In this document: positions 42,201-54,596 of the stretch, piece after piece
Numbering within the stretch: the first letter of the stretch is position 1
Layout of the letters: each line of letters starts with the position of its first letter
Source of the DNA: Reticulitermes speratus
Taxonomy: Eukaryota; Arthropoda; Insecta; Blattodea; Rhinotermitidae
NCBI GenBank assembly: GCA_021186555.1
Contig: JAJKFL010000006.1
Location: 1,661,501 to 1,725,500, forward strand
Reading direction: 5' to 3'
DNA length: 64,000 bases
The notes under the pieces: model-generated
Told to the model about the DNA's origin: nothing
Databases searched by the model: none
Seen by the model: the letters and a program-made list of their open reading frames with translations, nothing else
Position numbers and translations under genes: made by a program

Positions 42201-43365
42201 TATTCTGTTCTATATTTATAGCCCGACAAATGTACATTGTATTCACTATTAGTTGTGTAACACTGTCTACATGTTTCGAACCATATTCTGGCTCATCCTC
42301 AGGGACTCAGTATTTTAAATTACACATTTTTACACCAGTTGTTTAAATAGTAAAAACTGAATAACATGGATTTTTTACAATCGTGTTGATAGACTGGTTA
42401 AAATGTGAATAGATGTAGCTGCTGTCTATTTAGGTGTTATAAACCAAGTCTTATACGGGTTAAAATGTTAAAAGTTGAACAATCTGTGTTGTTATGATAT
42501 CCTGAAACATGCAATATGTAAGATAAAATTGATAGTCGGTATTTAAGTTAGTGATTTTTAGTAGGCAGAACGTAAGTTGCAGCAGTCAACGTTGTACAAA
42601 CCTGTTTGTCGGAGTTGGTTGACTGTTGGGTGGTGAAAACAGTACTGGCTATCGAGTGGTGTATCCGGTATTGAAGTAGGTCACGTCACGTGGGGGAGTG
42701 ACGTTTTTGAATGTCGTAAATACAGCGGGATATTGGGTTGTAGTCTGCTGTATTTTGTTCTGGTATCAGTTTGTTATTGTATGCAAATTGTTGGATGTAG
42801 AATTGTTCTAAGGTATTCACCCAACAGTCAACAGTCAGTCTGACGATTATGAGTCACTACTAGCACGCCAGCGACCGGTGGCGATTGTGCAGAACAGAAC
42901 GAGTGCTGAGTTACGTATTGGCAGCGTTTTATCTAGGCTAGGCAAAGAGCAAGCGCAGAGTGCTAACAACTTCAACTAGCAGCTTAAAATCACCACCTGC
43001 CTGTTCTTCTACTAATCCTTTTTCGTTTGTTTAAACACATCTGTCAACTCTGTAATGCATTCCTCCTTTTGCCCTTTCCTCACACATGCCATAAAGTCCG
43101 CACTATTTTGCACGTGTCACAATATCCACTCTAAGTAACAATTTGTTAATCTGCTAGTTTTTTATGGTCAGCGGCTGCTATTGTCTATGCCCGTTTGCAA
43201 GGCTGGATATTCACCCCCGGTCGGTTGTCCTCGACTACTCACTCAAAGTATCTGCCACCATGGCTACTTCACAGCCAAGCTATCGACATACAGCATGTGT
43301 GTTAGGATATCGCTGTATTGCTTTCATATATCCCAGCGAATTGCTCCCTAAAATTAAAGGCAATA
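42201..43365. other. Unassigned AT-rich DNA
   Basis: Near 42270 ACATGTTTCGAACCATATTC and CTCATCCTCAGGGAC resemble ends of insect mobile elements. No gene recognised. Confidence 0.4.
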
Positions 43366-43465
43366 AACAGAACCACTCTACTTATAGTGGTCAAATTGGC
43401 ATCATTCCTGCTTTGTGCTCGGGAGGTCCTGGGTTCGAATTTCAACCCTCTGACCGACACGAAAT
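43366..43465 (+). mobile_element. tRNA-derived SINE fragment before the 54-bp array
   Basis: Box A TGGTCAAATTGG and box B GGGTTCGAATTTC with about tRNA spacing, followed by a short body. The array begins about 45 bases after it. Confidence 0.65.
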
Positions 43466-43507
43466 ACTTCCTACAACCATGAGCATTTCCTTTCCCATGT
43501 TGTCTGC

Positions 43508-46500
43508 TTCATTTTATCAATCGTCACTCTACACTCCGAGCTACCGACGTGTCGTTAAACATGTCTTAGTTAACTCGTCACTCTACACTCCGAGCTACCG
43601 ACGTGTCGTTAAACATGTCTTAGTTAACTCGTCACTCTACACTCCGAGCTACCGACGTGTCGTTAAACATGTCTTAGTTAACTCGTCACTCTACACTCCG
43701 AGCTACCGACGTGTCGTTAAACACGTCTTAGTTAACTCGTCACTCTACACTCCGAGCTACCGACGTGTCGTTAAACACGTCTTAGTTAACTCGTCACTCT
43801 ACACTCCGAGCTACCGACGTGTCGTTAAACACGTCTTAGTTAACTCGTCACTCTACACTCCGAGCTAACCGACGTGTCGTTAAACACGTCTTAGTTAACT
43901 CGTCACTCTACACTCCGAGCTACCGACGTGTCGTTAAACACGTCTTAGTTAACTCGTCACTCTACACTCCGAGCTACCGACGTGTCGTTAAACACGTCTT
44001 AGTTAACTCGTCACTCTACACTCCGAGCTACCGACGTGTCGTTAAACACGTCTTAGTTAACTCGTCACTCTACACTCCGAGCTACCGACGTGTCGTTAAA
44101 CACGTCTTAGTTAACTCGTCACTCTACACTCCGAGCTACCGACGTGTCGTTAAACACGTCTTAGTTAACTTGTCACTCTACACTCCGAGCTACCGACGTG
44201 TCGTTAAACACGTCTTAGTTAACTCGTCACTCTACACTCCGAGCTAACCGACGTGTCGTTAAACACGTCTTAGTTAACTCGTCACTCTACACTCCGAGCT
44301 ACCGACGTGTCGTTAAACACGTCTTAGTTAACTTGTCACTCTACACTCCGAGCTACCGACGTGTCGTTAAACACGTCTTAGTTAACTCGTCATTCTACAC
44401 TCCGAGCTACCGACGTGTCGTTAAACACGTCTTAGTTAACTCGTCACTCTACACTCGAGCTACCGACGTGTCGTTAAACACGTCTTAGTTAACTTGTCAC
44501 TCTACACTCCGAGCTACCGACGTGTCGTTAAACACGTCTTAGTTAACTCGTCACTCTACACTCCGAGCTACCGACGTGTCGTTAAACACGTCTTAGTTAA
44601 CTCGTCACTCTACACTCCGAGCTACCGACGTGTCGTTAAACATGTCTTAGTTAACTCGTCACTCTACACTCCGAGCTACCGACGTGTCGTTAAACACGTC
44701 TTAGTTAACTCGTCACTCTACACTCCGAGCTACCGACGTGTCGTTAAACACGTCTTAGTTAACTCGTCACTCTACACTCCGAGCTACCGACGTGTCGTTA
44801 AACACGTCTTAGTTAACTCGTCACTCTAACACTCCGAGCTACCGACGTGTCGTTAAAACGTCTTAGTTAACTCGTCACTCTACACTCCGAGCTAACCGAC
44901 GTGTCGTTAAACACGTCTTAGTTAACTCGTCACTCTACACTCCGAGCTACCGACGTGTCGTTAAACACGTCTTAGTTAACTCGTCACTCTACACTCCGAG
45001 CTACCGACGTGTCGTTAAACACGTCTTAGTTAACTCGTCACTCTACACTCCGAGCTACCGACGTGTCGTTAAACACGTCTTAGTTAACTCGTCACTCTAC
45101 ACCGAGCTACCGACGTGTCGTTAAACACGTCTTAGTTAACTGTCACTCTACACTCGAGCTAAGACGTGTCGTTAAACAGTCTTAGTTAACATCGTCACTC
45201 TACACTCCGAGCTACCGACGTGTCGTTAAAACGTCTTAGTTAACTCATCTACATCCGAGCAAACGACGTGTCGTTAAACACGTCTTAGTTAACTCGTCAC
45301 TCTACCTCCGAGCTAACGACGTGTCGTTAAAACAGTCTTAGTTAACTCGTCACTCTACACTCCGAGCTACCGACGTGTCGTTAAACATGTCTTAGTTAAC
45401 TCGTCACTCTACACTCCGAGCTAACGACGTGTCGTTAAACATGTCTTACTTAACTCGTCACTCTACACTCCGAGCTACCGACGTGTCGTTAAACACGTCT
45501 TAGTTAACTCGTCACTCTACACTCCGAGCTACGACGTGTCGTTAAACACGTCTTAGTTAACTCGTCACTCTACACTCCGAGCTACCGACGTGTCGTTAAC
45601 ACGTCTTAGTTAACTCGTCACTCTACACTCCGAGCTAACGACGTGTCGTTAAACACGTCTAGTTAACTCGTCACTCTACACTCCGAGCTAACGACGTGTC
45701 GTTAAACACGTCTTAGTTAACTCGTCACTCTACACTCCGAGCTAACGACGTGTCGTTAAACACGTCTTAGTTAACTCGTCACTCTACACTCCGAGCTACC
45801 GACGTGTCGTTAAACACGTCTTAGTTAACTCGTCACTCTACACTCCGAGCTACCGACGTGTCGTTAAACACGTCTTAGTTAACTCGTCACTCTACACTCC
45901 GAGCTACGACGTGTCGTTAAACACGTCTTAGTTAACTCGTCACTCTACACTCCGAGCTAACGACGTGTCGTTAAACACGTCTTAGTTAACTCGTCACTCT
46001 ACACTCCGAGCTAACGACGTGTCGTTAAACACGTCTTAGTTAACTCGTCACTCTACACTCCGAGCTACCGACGTGTCGTTAAACACGTCTTAGTTAACTC
46101 GTCACTCTACACTCCGAGCTACCGACGTGTCGTTAAACACGTCTTAGTTAACTCGTCACTCTACACTCCGAGCTACCGACGTGTCGTTAAACACGTCTTA
46201 GTTAACTCGTCACTCTACACTCCGAGCTACCGACGTGTCGTTAAACACGTCTTAGTTAACTCGTCACTCTACACTCCGAGCTAACGACGTGTCGTTAAAC
46301 ACGTCTTAGTTAACTCGTCACTCTACACTCCGAGCTACCGACGTGTCGTTAAACACGTCTTAGTTAACTCGTCACTCTACACTCCGAGCTACCGACGTGT
46401 CGTTAAACACGTCTTAGTTAACTCGTCACTCTACACTCCGAGCTACCGACGTGTCGTTAAACACGTCTTAGTTAACTCGTCACTCTACACTCCGAGCTAC

Positions 46501-48172
46501 CGACGTGTCGTTAAACACGTCTTAGTTAACTCGTCACTCTACACTCCGAGCTACGACGTGTCGTTAAACACGTCTTAGTTAACTCGTCACTCTACACTCC
46601 GAGCTACGACGTGTCGTTAAACACGTCTTAGTTAACTCGTCACTCTACACTCCGAGCTAACGACGTGTCGTTAAACACGTCTTAGTTAACTCGTCACTCT
46701 ACACTCCGAGCTAACGACGTGTCGTTAAACACGTCTTAGTTAACTCGTCACTCTACATCCGAGCTACCGACGTGTCGTTAAACACGTCTTAGTTAACTCG
46801 TCACTCTACACTCCGAGCTACCGACGTGTCGTTAAACACGTCTTAGTTAACTCGTCACTCTACACTCCGAGCTACCGACGTGTCGTTAAACACGTCTTAG
46901 TTAACTCGTCACTCTACACTCCGAGCTACCGACGTGTCGTTAAACACGTCTTAGTTAACTCGTCACTCTACACTCCGAGCTAACGACGTGTCGTTAAACA
47001 CGTCTTAGTTAACTCGTCACTCTACACTCCGAGCTAACGACGTGTCGTTAAACACGTCTTAGTTAACTCGTCACTCTACACTCCGAGCTACCGACGTGTC
47101 GTTAAACACGTCTTAGTTAACTCGTCACTCTACACACCGAGCTACCGACGTGTCGTTAAACACGTCTTAGTTAACTCGTCACTCTACACTCCGAGCTACC
47201 GACGTGTCGTTAAACACGTCTTAGTTAACTCGTCACTCTACACTCCGAGCTAACGACGTGTCGTTAAACACGTCTTAGTTAACTCGTCACTCTACACTCC
47301 GAGCTAACGACGTGTCGTTAAACACGTCTTAGTTAACTCGTCACTCTACACTCCGAGCTACCGACGTGTCGTTAAACACGTCTTAGTTAACTCGTCACTC
47401 TACACTCCGAGCTACGACGTGTCGTTAAACACGTCTTAGTTAACTCGTCACTCTACACTCCGAGCTAACGACGTGTCGTTAAACAGTCTTAGTTAACTCG
47501 TCACTCTACACTCCGAGCTACGACGTGTCGTTAAACACGTCTTAGTTAACTCGTCACTCTACACTCCGAGCTACGACGTGTCGTTAAACACGTCTTAGTT
47601 AACTCGTCACTCTACACTCCGAGCTAACGACGTGTCGTTAAACACGTCTTAGTTAACTCGTCACTCTACACTCCGAGCTAACGACGTGTCGTTAAACACG
47701 TCTTAGTTAACTCGTCACTCTACACTCCGAGCTAACGACGTGTCGTTAAACACGTCTTAGTTAACTCGTCACTCTACACTCCGAGCTAACGACGTGTCGT
47801 TAAACACGTCTTAGTTAACTCGTCACTCTACACTCCGAGCTAACGACGTGTCGTTAAACACGTCTTAGTTAACTCGTCACTCTACACTCCGAGCTAATTG
47901 TTAACGTTAAACGTTACCTCCAGCTACGATCGTTAAACACGTCTTAGTTAACTCGTCACTCTACACTCCGAGCTAACGACGTGTCGTTAAACACGTCTGT
48001 ATGTCATACTAACGTCTAGTCACTCTACATCCGAGCTAACGACGTGTACGTATAAAACACGTCTTAGTTAACTCGTCACTCTACACTCCGAGCTAGCCGA
48101 ACGTGTCGTTACAACACGTGTCTTAGTTAACTCGTCATTACACTCGAGCTACACGACGTGTCGTTAAACCTG
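43508..48172. repeat. Long minisatellite, 54-bp unit with internal hairpin
   Basis: About 86 copies of a 54-bp unit containing CGTCACTCTACACTCCGAGC and CGTCTTAGTTAA. Each unit has GACGTGT and ACACGTC as exact inverted repeats around CGTTAA. Variants are CTACCGACG, CTAACGACG and CTACGACG and, mostly in the first copies, ACATGTC. Units at 45095-45330 and 47885-48172 carry many indels. Confidence 0.97.
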
Positions 48173-48179
48173 TCACCCA

Positions 48180-49512
48180 ACCATCAGTTATTACCTGACC
48201 ACAAGCCATGTTGCTAAGGTACACAGTGTTGCAGCTATGCTGTAGTTACAATTTACGAAATGCTAACCAACAGTTATATACCTGACCACCAGTCTAAGGT
48301 ACACGTGTGCAGCTATGCTGTAGTACATTTACGTTAAACTGCACCAACATAGTTATATCTGACCACAAGCCATGTTGCTAAGGTACACAGTGTTGCATCT
48401 ATGCTGTAGTTACAATTTACGTTAAACCTGCACCCAACCAACATTATACCTGACCACAAGCCATGTGCTAAGTACACAGTGTTGCAGCTATCTGAGTTCA
48501 ATTTCGTAAACCTCACCCAACAACAGTTATATACGACACAAGCTGTTGCTAAGGTACACAGTGTTGCAGCTATGCTGTAGTTACAATTTACGTTAAACCT
48601 GCACCCAACCATCAGTTATATACCTGACCACAAGCCATGTTGCTAAGGTACACAGTGTTGCAGCTAGCTGTAGTTACAATTTACGTTAAACCTGCACCCA
48701 ACCAACAGTTATATACCTGACACAAGCATGTTGAAGGTACACGTGTTGCAGCTATGCTGTAGTTACAATTTACGTTAAACCGCACCAACCATCAGTTATA
48801 TACCTGACCACAAGCCATGTTGCTAAGGTAACAGTGTTGCAGCTATGTGTAGTACAATTTAGTTAACCTGCACCCAACATCAGTTATACCTGACAAAGCC
48901 ATGTTGCTAAGGTACACAGGTTGCAGCTATGCTGTAGTTACAATTTACGTTAACCTGCACCCAACCAACAGTTATATACCTGACCACAAGCCATGTTGCT
49001 AAGGTACACAGTGTTGCAGCTATGCTGTAGTTACAATTTACGTTAAACCTGCACCCAACCATCAGTTATATACCTGACCACAAGCCATGTTGCTAAGGTA
49101 CACAGTGTTGCAGCTATGCTGTAGTTACAATTTACGTTAAACCTGCACCCAACCAACAGTTATATACCTGACACAAGCCATGTTGCTAAGGTACACAGTG
49201 TTGCAGCTATGCTGTAGTTACAATTTACGTTAAACTGCACCCAACCAACAGTTATATACCTGACCACAAGCCATGTTGCTAAGGTACACAGTGTTGCAGC
49301 TATGCTGTAGTTACAATTTACGTTAAACCTTCACCCAACCATCAGTTATATACCTGACCACAAGCCATGTTGCTAAGGTACACAGTGTTGCAGCTATGCT
49401 GTAGTTACAATTTACGTTAAACCTGCACCCAACCAACAGTTATATACCTGACCACAAGCCATGTTGCTAAGGTACTCAGTGTTGCAGCTATGCTGTAGTT
49501 ACAATTTACGAT
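48180..49512. repeat. Minisatellite, about 94-bp unit
   Basis: About 14 copies of a 94-bp unit with ACCACAAGCCATGTTGCTAA, GTTGCAGCTATGCTGTAG and CTGCACCCAACC. It follows the 54-bp array directly; both share ACGTTAAAC. Copies at 48240-48560 and 48715-48935 have dense deletions, while those from 48940 on are nearly identical. Confidence 0.95.
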
Positions 49513-49564
49513 ACATAACGCTATTTCCCATGTTAAATGTTTTGTACTTTCACATCAGTACTTT

Positions 49565-49752
49565 CCGCAGTATGTCAGACCGGCCCTGGGGCCCACCCAG
49601 CTTCTTATACAATGTTACCGGGTTATTCTCGGGGTAAAGCAGCCGGGGCGTGGCGTTGACCACCCACCTCAATCTAGTGCCGAGGTTAAAGAAAGAGTAC
49701 AGCTATACCTCTACTCCCCCTCTGGGCTTCATGGCCTGTTCTAGGGTGAACT
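49565..49752 (+). mobile_element. SINE, family F1, lacking its tRNA head
   Basis: GGGTAAAGCAGCCGGGGCGT and ACAGCTATACCTCTACTCC align with the F1 copy at 8510-8770. Antisense, it reads KGKVHPRTGHE, a text I recall from many insect genomes. It abuts the 3' end of the LINE at 49755-51760. Confidence 0.65.
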
Positions 49753-49796
49753 TTACCTTTTACTTTCCGAAGTAGGCCTATGCGTGCAGTTCTGAA

Positions 49797-49915
49797 TACC
49801 GCCCTTTTGTCGTAATATGACCCTTTTGTCGTAATACGGCCCTTTTGTCGTAATACGGCCCTTTTGTCGTAATATGGCCCTTTTGTCGTAATACGGCCCT
49901 TTTGTCGTAAGTCCT
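49797..49915. repeat. Minisatellite, 19-bp unit, inside the LINE
   Basis: Six copies of CCCTTTTGTCGTAATACGG. On the LINE strand the unit reads YDKRAV/LRQKGR. The array sits exactly between the LINE segments PGKHEI and TARIGLLRK. Confidence 0.93.
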
Positions 49916-50027
49916 TATTTCGTGCTTTCCCGGTATGTTGCTCAGGTATTTTCTGAATAATTTTGAGATGGTTCCATTTGCCTGTATTATAACTGGCATC
50001 AGTTTGCTTTACATTCCACACGCGCTG

Positions 50028-50521
50028 CATTGCTAGTACAGTGCGCTGTATTGCTAGTACAGTGCGCTGCATTGCTAGTACAGTGCGCTGCATTGCTAGT
50101 ACAGTGCGCTGCATTGCTAGTACAGTGCGCTGCATTGCTAGTACAGTGCGCTGCATTGCTAGTACAGTGCGCTGCATTGCTAGTACAGTGCGCTGTATTG
50201 CTAGTACAGTGCGCTGCATTGCTAGTACAGTGCGCTGCATTGCTAGTACAGTGCGCTGTATTGCTAGTACAGTGCGCTGCATTGCTAGTACAGTGCGCTG
50301 TATTGCTAGTACAGTGCCTGTATTGCTAGTACAGTGCGCTGCATTGCTAGTACAGTGCGCTGCATTGCTAGTACAGTGCGCTGTATTGCTAGTACATGCG
50401 CTGCATTGTATACAGTGCGCTGTATTGCTAGTACAGTGCGCTGCATTGCTAGTACAGTGCGCTGTATTGCTAGTACAGTGTGCTGCATTGCTAGTACAGT
50501 GCGCGCATTGTAGTACAGTGT
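50028..50521. repeat. Minisatellite, 21-bp unit, inside the LINE
   Basis: About 23 copies of ATTGCTAGTACAGTGCGCTG plus C (or A). As 21 is a multiple of three, the LINE-strand frame RTVLAMQ repeats and runs directly into VWNVKQT of the element. Confidence 0.95.
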
Positions 50522-50695
50522 CGTTATTTAGAATCTCCAATTGTGTCTTGAACACATTCTGTCTCCAAACTGCAACATCTGTAACATACGTGTTCCCTTC
50601 TCATTTCACGGATAATGAGTCCGCTTATTGTTAGGCACGGAACTGTCCGTTTGCACCTGCTCATTCCATATACGGTTACCTTACCTTCATGATGT

Positions 50696-50719
50696 GTTTG
50701 TACCAATTTTGGTACAAAC
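50696..50719. other. Perfect 11-bp inverted repeat in the LINE
   Basis: GTTTGTACCAA and TTGGTACAAAC are exact inverted copies separated by TT, inside the LINE nuclease region. It may be a local inverted duplication at a frameshift. Confidence 0.7.
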
Positions 50720-51486
50720 ACGTACCAGTGTTCCTTGTCTAACTGTAGCCCTGTTTCCTTGCAGTGTTAAAGTGTACTTGATCACACACACTGTCATGTC
50801 TCTATGTACTATTCTTTGCCAGTAGCGGCATGTTGACATAACGTGTTCTACTGTCTCGTCACATTGTTGACAGTCTGCATTTGCTGTCCGTTCCTGTTTG
50901 TAATATGTTTGTTGCATGACACTTTGTTTGCAACGTCTGATCTTGTGCTGCTATTATTCCACTTTCAGTTTCTCCTCACAAATCTCCCCTGGACAGTCAC
51001 AGTAACGCGTCTCCACAACAAGCTGTCTGTCTGTCTGTACTTCTATTACATACGGCCAATCATTACGTTGCTTTCCCAGCTTTCTGTCAGGTCTCTAATG
51101 CCTTCCTTCTGTGTCACTGTTCTCATTTGATTGGCTTAAGTCTTCTAAAACTTTGCTGCTGTTTTAATTGTTGAATTCAAATTTTGTTGATTGCTTTCGT
51201 GACTTTAACAATATTTACAAACCGATCTTCTTTATATTTTGTGTTCAGATATTCTGCTATATTCATTATCTCTGCTTCTATGTCGCTTCACTTTCTTAAC
51301 ACCTTCTTCCTCCTTCTCTCCTTTTTACATATAGTCTATCTACATCAGCTTATACACTGTTACTATCTTCCTAGTATTCCTGTAAAGTTTCCTTATTGCT
51401 TCTAATCTGCCATTAATGATATCCAAACTGTGTCTTAATACTGGAACGGCTAATGCTGCAATTGCTGTAATTTTATTCTTGGCATT

Positions 51487-51683
51487 CAACTGTCATGTCA
51501 GTATTATTCAACTGTCATGTCAGTATCGTTCAACTGTCATGTCAGTATCGTTCAACTGTCATGTCAGTATCATTCAACTGTCATGTCAGTATCATTCAAC
51601 TGTCATGTCAGTATATTTACTGTCATGTCATATCATTCAACTGTCATGTCAGTATCATTCAACTGTCATGTCAGTATCATTCT
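51487..51683. repeat. Minisatellite, 22-bp unit, inside the LINE
   Basis: About nine copies of TTCAACTGTCATGTCAGTAT plus CA. The LINE-strand unit ATACTGACATGACAGTTGAA corresponds to the I-L-x-x-x-L-N part before NAKNKITAIAA, so the last unit is also LINE coding. Confidence 0.93.
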
Positions 51684-51827
51684 TATCTCCTGGTCTGTTC
51701 CTTCTTCAATCTTTCACTTGTTCATGTTGATACCTGCACTGTCCTCAGCTCCCAGCTACTTGTACGCGTTTCCCTGTACACGCTCTTGTATTTCTCTGTT
51801 ATATTATTACTATTAATGGAAAAAACA

Positions 51828-52160
51828 AAATTTACTGCTCTGACTTTTCCCAGGTTATGCCCGCTCGTCCTTCTGGTAAAGGTATGCTGGAGACAAGGTA
51901 GAGGTTTGGGAAATAAAGGTAAGGCAATGGGCATTGGGCTTCTGCAGTTTGCAGCTGGGAGAAACAAGTTGAGTATTTAGGCTGACATTTGTGTTTTGAG
52001 GACATCGTTATCACGAAATATATACAGATTTAGTGCGTACCTCACGGAGAACATTGACCGTATCAGTTAAAGGACTAATTAGTAAATGATGCTTAGGAAG
52101 ATAATCGCTGTTTATTGCAACATCCGTACAAACACATAAGTACACTGCGTGGGCAGAACG
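51828..52160. mobile_element. Dispersed repeat D3, copy 2, with a segment related to the 114-bp array
   Basis: AAATTTACTGCTCTGACTTT, CCCAGGTTATGCCCG and TCTGGTAAAGGT match 36755-36815; ATATACAGATTTAGTGCGTA matches 36893-36912. The right end (52090-52160, reverse strand TTCTGCCCACGCAGTGTACT, ATAAACAGCGATTAT) matches 56285-56350. Confidence 0.55.
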
Positions 52161-53296
52161 CATGAAACTGGCGACACATGCATCAGCCACTGCGTTTAAT
52201 GGTTCATGTACACACAGGACGCCATTACTCCTTAAATTACTCTTCCACGTCTGTGGAGAAACAAAGACGCACAAACCAGAAGAATATCAAGGAACAGATT
52301 CACTGATTTTCCACTCGTTCGCCTTCATATATCACTGGTCACTGTCCGAGAGACGCGTGGGTTTGTAGCAGCGTCTGTGGCTAATGTTGCTTGTTTAGCG
52401 CTGAGTACAAATTAATGGCATGCAAGATCATGACAACACAGCTAAAGCACTGACTTCCATTAGTGGTGTAATTTTCCCGGCATTTTAGTACTAACGCTGC
52501 CTCCTTAATTATAAATATCCTACCCAAAGGTTTCAGAGAGTCTGGTAAACAGCTTTATACTGGTGAGCCATACACTGTTGAGAACTCTGCCCACAGGTTT
52601 GTAAAGCAAAGTCTCTTGCTAGATGCAAGTCTCTCCAAGTTCCGTATCTTCCTCTCCTGACAGCAATATGTCAGAACTCAGAACTCTACTCGTTGTATTC
52701 TAACAGCGAAGTCTCAAATTTAATCCAAGGTTAAGGATTTATGGTCCACGCATTTAAAACGTCACCTTCCTAAAGCGAAGTCCTAAGTGTAAAGTCCTTA
52801 CGAACTGTGGTGCACAAAGGGGTTTAGCCACAAATTCATTTCCTGGGAGAAATACTGTAGGATTTTTGGTGCACGAAATTTTATTCCGTGTGGGCCTGTT
52901 AGGGTGGGAGGGTGTAAATTTGATTGATTTGGCTCAGGGTAAATAAATTGGCAGGCTGTTGTTAATGCGGTAATGAGCGTTCGGTTTTCCTGAAAGGTGG
53001 ACTTTTCTTGTATAGCGGAGTGTTACTGGAGCTGGTTGGTTACTAAATCAGAAATTATTTCATAAATCAAATTTAATAACAAAAAACGCATGTACACTCA
53101 TAAAGCACAGTGAAATAACTATTTTGGAATATATGAAATAGCATTAATAGAACAAAAAGTGAGACATTGGTAAAGTAATTACAGCGCGACACATATTTTC
53201 TTTCTTTCCATAACAATCGGCAACCAATAAGACAAAAACTGTACGAAATTTGTGGTTTATTTTAATTGTACTTGGACTGTGGTAGGCGGCTCTTTG
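52161..53296. other. Unassigned AT-rich DNA
   Basis: No exon or repeat recognised. Confidence 0.45.
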
Positions 53297-53668
53297 GACA
53301 GGTTGCTAGGTGGGCTCCAGGACAGGTTGCTAGGTGGGCCCAGGACAGGTTGCTAGGTGGGCTCCAGGACAGGTTGCTAGGTGGGCCCAGGACAGGTTGC
53401 TAGGTGGGCCCAGGACAGGTTGCTAGGTGGGCTCCAGGACAGGTTGCTAGGTGGGCTCCAGGACAGGTTGCTAGGTGGGCCCCAGGACAGGTTGCTAGGT
53501 GGGCTCCAGGACAGGTTGCTAGGTGGGCCCAGGACAGGTTGCTAGGTGGGCTCCAGGACAGGTTGCTAGGTGGGCCCCAGGACAGGTTGCTAGGTGGGCC
53601 CCAGGACAGGTTGCTAGGTGGGCTCAGACAGGTTGCTAGGTGGGCCCCAGGACAGGTTGCTAGGTGGG
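53297..53668. repeat. Minisatellite, 23-25-bp unit
   Basis: About 16 copies of AGGACAGGTTGCTAGGTGGG plus CTCC, CCC or CC, so the length changes by one base. GGTGGG and GGTTG tracts make one strand G-rich. Confidence 0.95.
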
Positions 53669-53849
53669 CCAGAGACGATGTAGATTGTAAATGGCAGAAT
53701 CTGGAATTACTTGATAAGTTGATAAAGTTGATAGTTGAGAGAGAAACTGTACAAGAAAGTGGCAGAAGATATTTTTATGATCACAGGAAAGAGGAAACAT
53801 CTACTGTAGTAAGGAAGGTCACTACTGGACTAGGACGGCGTCTGAATTA
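53669..53849. other. Short unique spacer
   Basis: Sits between two arrays. An open frame continues by chance from the array into KWQNLELLDKLIKL-like text; no support as an exon. Confidence 0.4.
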
Positions 53850-54501
53850 GTGTCGATGCAGTGTAGCCAAGTGTAAATAAATCATGACTTAGTGTCGATG
53901 CAGTGTAGCCAAGTGTAAATAAATCATGACTTAGTGTCGATGCAGTGTAGCCAAGTGTAAATAAATCATGACTTAGTGTCGATGCAGTGTAGCAAAGTGT
54001 AAATAAATCATGACTTAGTGTCGATGCAGTGTAGCCAAGTGTAAATAAATCATGACTTAGTGTCGATGCAGTGTAGTCAAGTGTAAATAAATCATGACTT
54101 AGTGTCGATGCAGTGTAGCCAAGTGTAAATAAATGACTTAGTGTCGATGCAGTGTAGCCAAGTGTAAATAAATGACTTAGTGTCGATGCAGTGTAGCCAA
54201 GTGTAAATAAATCATGACTTAGTGTCGATGCAGTGTAGCCAAGTGTAAATAAATCATGACTTAGTGTCGATGCAGTGTAGCCAAGTGTAAACAAATCATG
54301 ACTTAGTGTCGATGCAGTGTAGCCAAGTGTAAATAAATCATGACTTAGTGTCGATGCAGTGTAGTCAAGTGTAAATAAATCATGACTTAGTGTCGATGCA
54401 GTGTAGCCAAGTGTAAATAAATGACTTAGTGTCGATGCAGTGTAGCCAAGTGTAAATAAATGACTTATTGTCGATGCAGTGTAGCCAAGTGTAAATAAAT
54501 C
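53850..54501. repeat. Minisatellite, 42/39-bp unit
   Basis: About 16 copies of a unit with GTGTCGATGCAGTGTAGCCA and GTGTAAATAAATCATGACTT; the 39-bp form lacks TCA. Every unit has AATAAA on the plus strand, so it is a cluster of potential poly(A) signals. Confidence 0.95.
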
Positions 54502-54596
54502 CGCTCAACAAAGTCTCTCTTGAGAATCTGACAGTCGTGAATGACGAGGATTCAATAATGCGCCGGACCAGCGACTGTTGTATCTTTGTAGGAAAG

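Larger units (their letters stand above)
49755..51760 (-). mobile_element. Decayed LINE with restriction-like endonuclease domain, containing three nested arrays
   Basis: Minus-strand fragments in order: ERLKKEQTRR (about 51690), then NAKNKITAIAALAVPVLRHS and RKIVTVYKL (51350-51490), AEIMNIAEYLNTKYKEDRF (about 51230), then ADCQQCDETVEHVMSTC, a CCHC-like motif (about 50830-50880), WNEQVQTDSSVPNNK in a shifted frame (about 50630-50670), then VWNVKQT and PVIIQANGTISKLFRKYL (49950-50020), and FRTARIGLLRK (about 49770-49800). The order C-x2-C-x6-H-x4-C then a nuclease-like segment fits non-LTR elements of the R2/R4/Dong kind. Several frameshifts and stops make it dead. Arrays at 51487-51683, 50028-50521 and 49797-49915 interrupt it. 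Confidence 0.72.

Noticed and set aside
43508..49512. CRISPR array
   Set aside because: The repeats are direct and contiguous with no unique spacers, no cas genes are present, and the DNA is eukaryotic.
53404..53850. Gene starting in the 23-25-bp array (MGPGQVARW)
   Set aside because: The frame changes within the array and the following unique part shows no domain.
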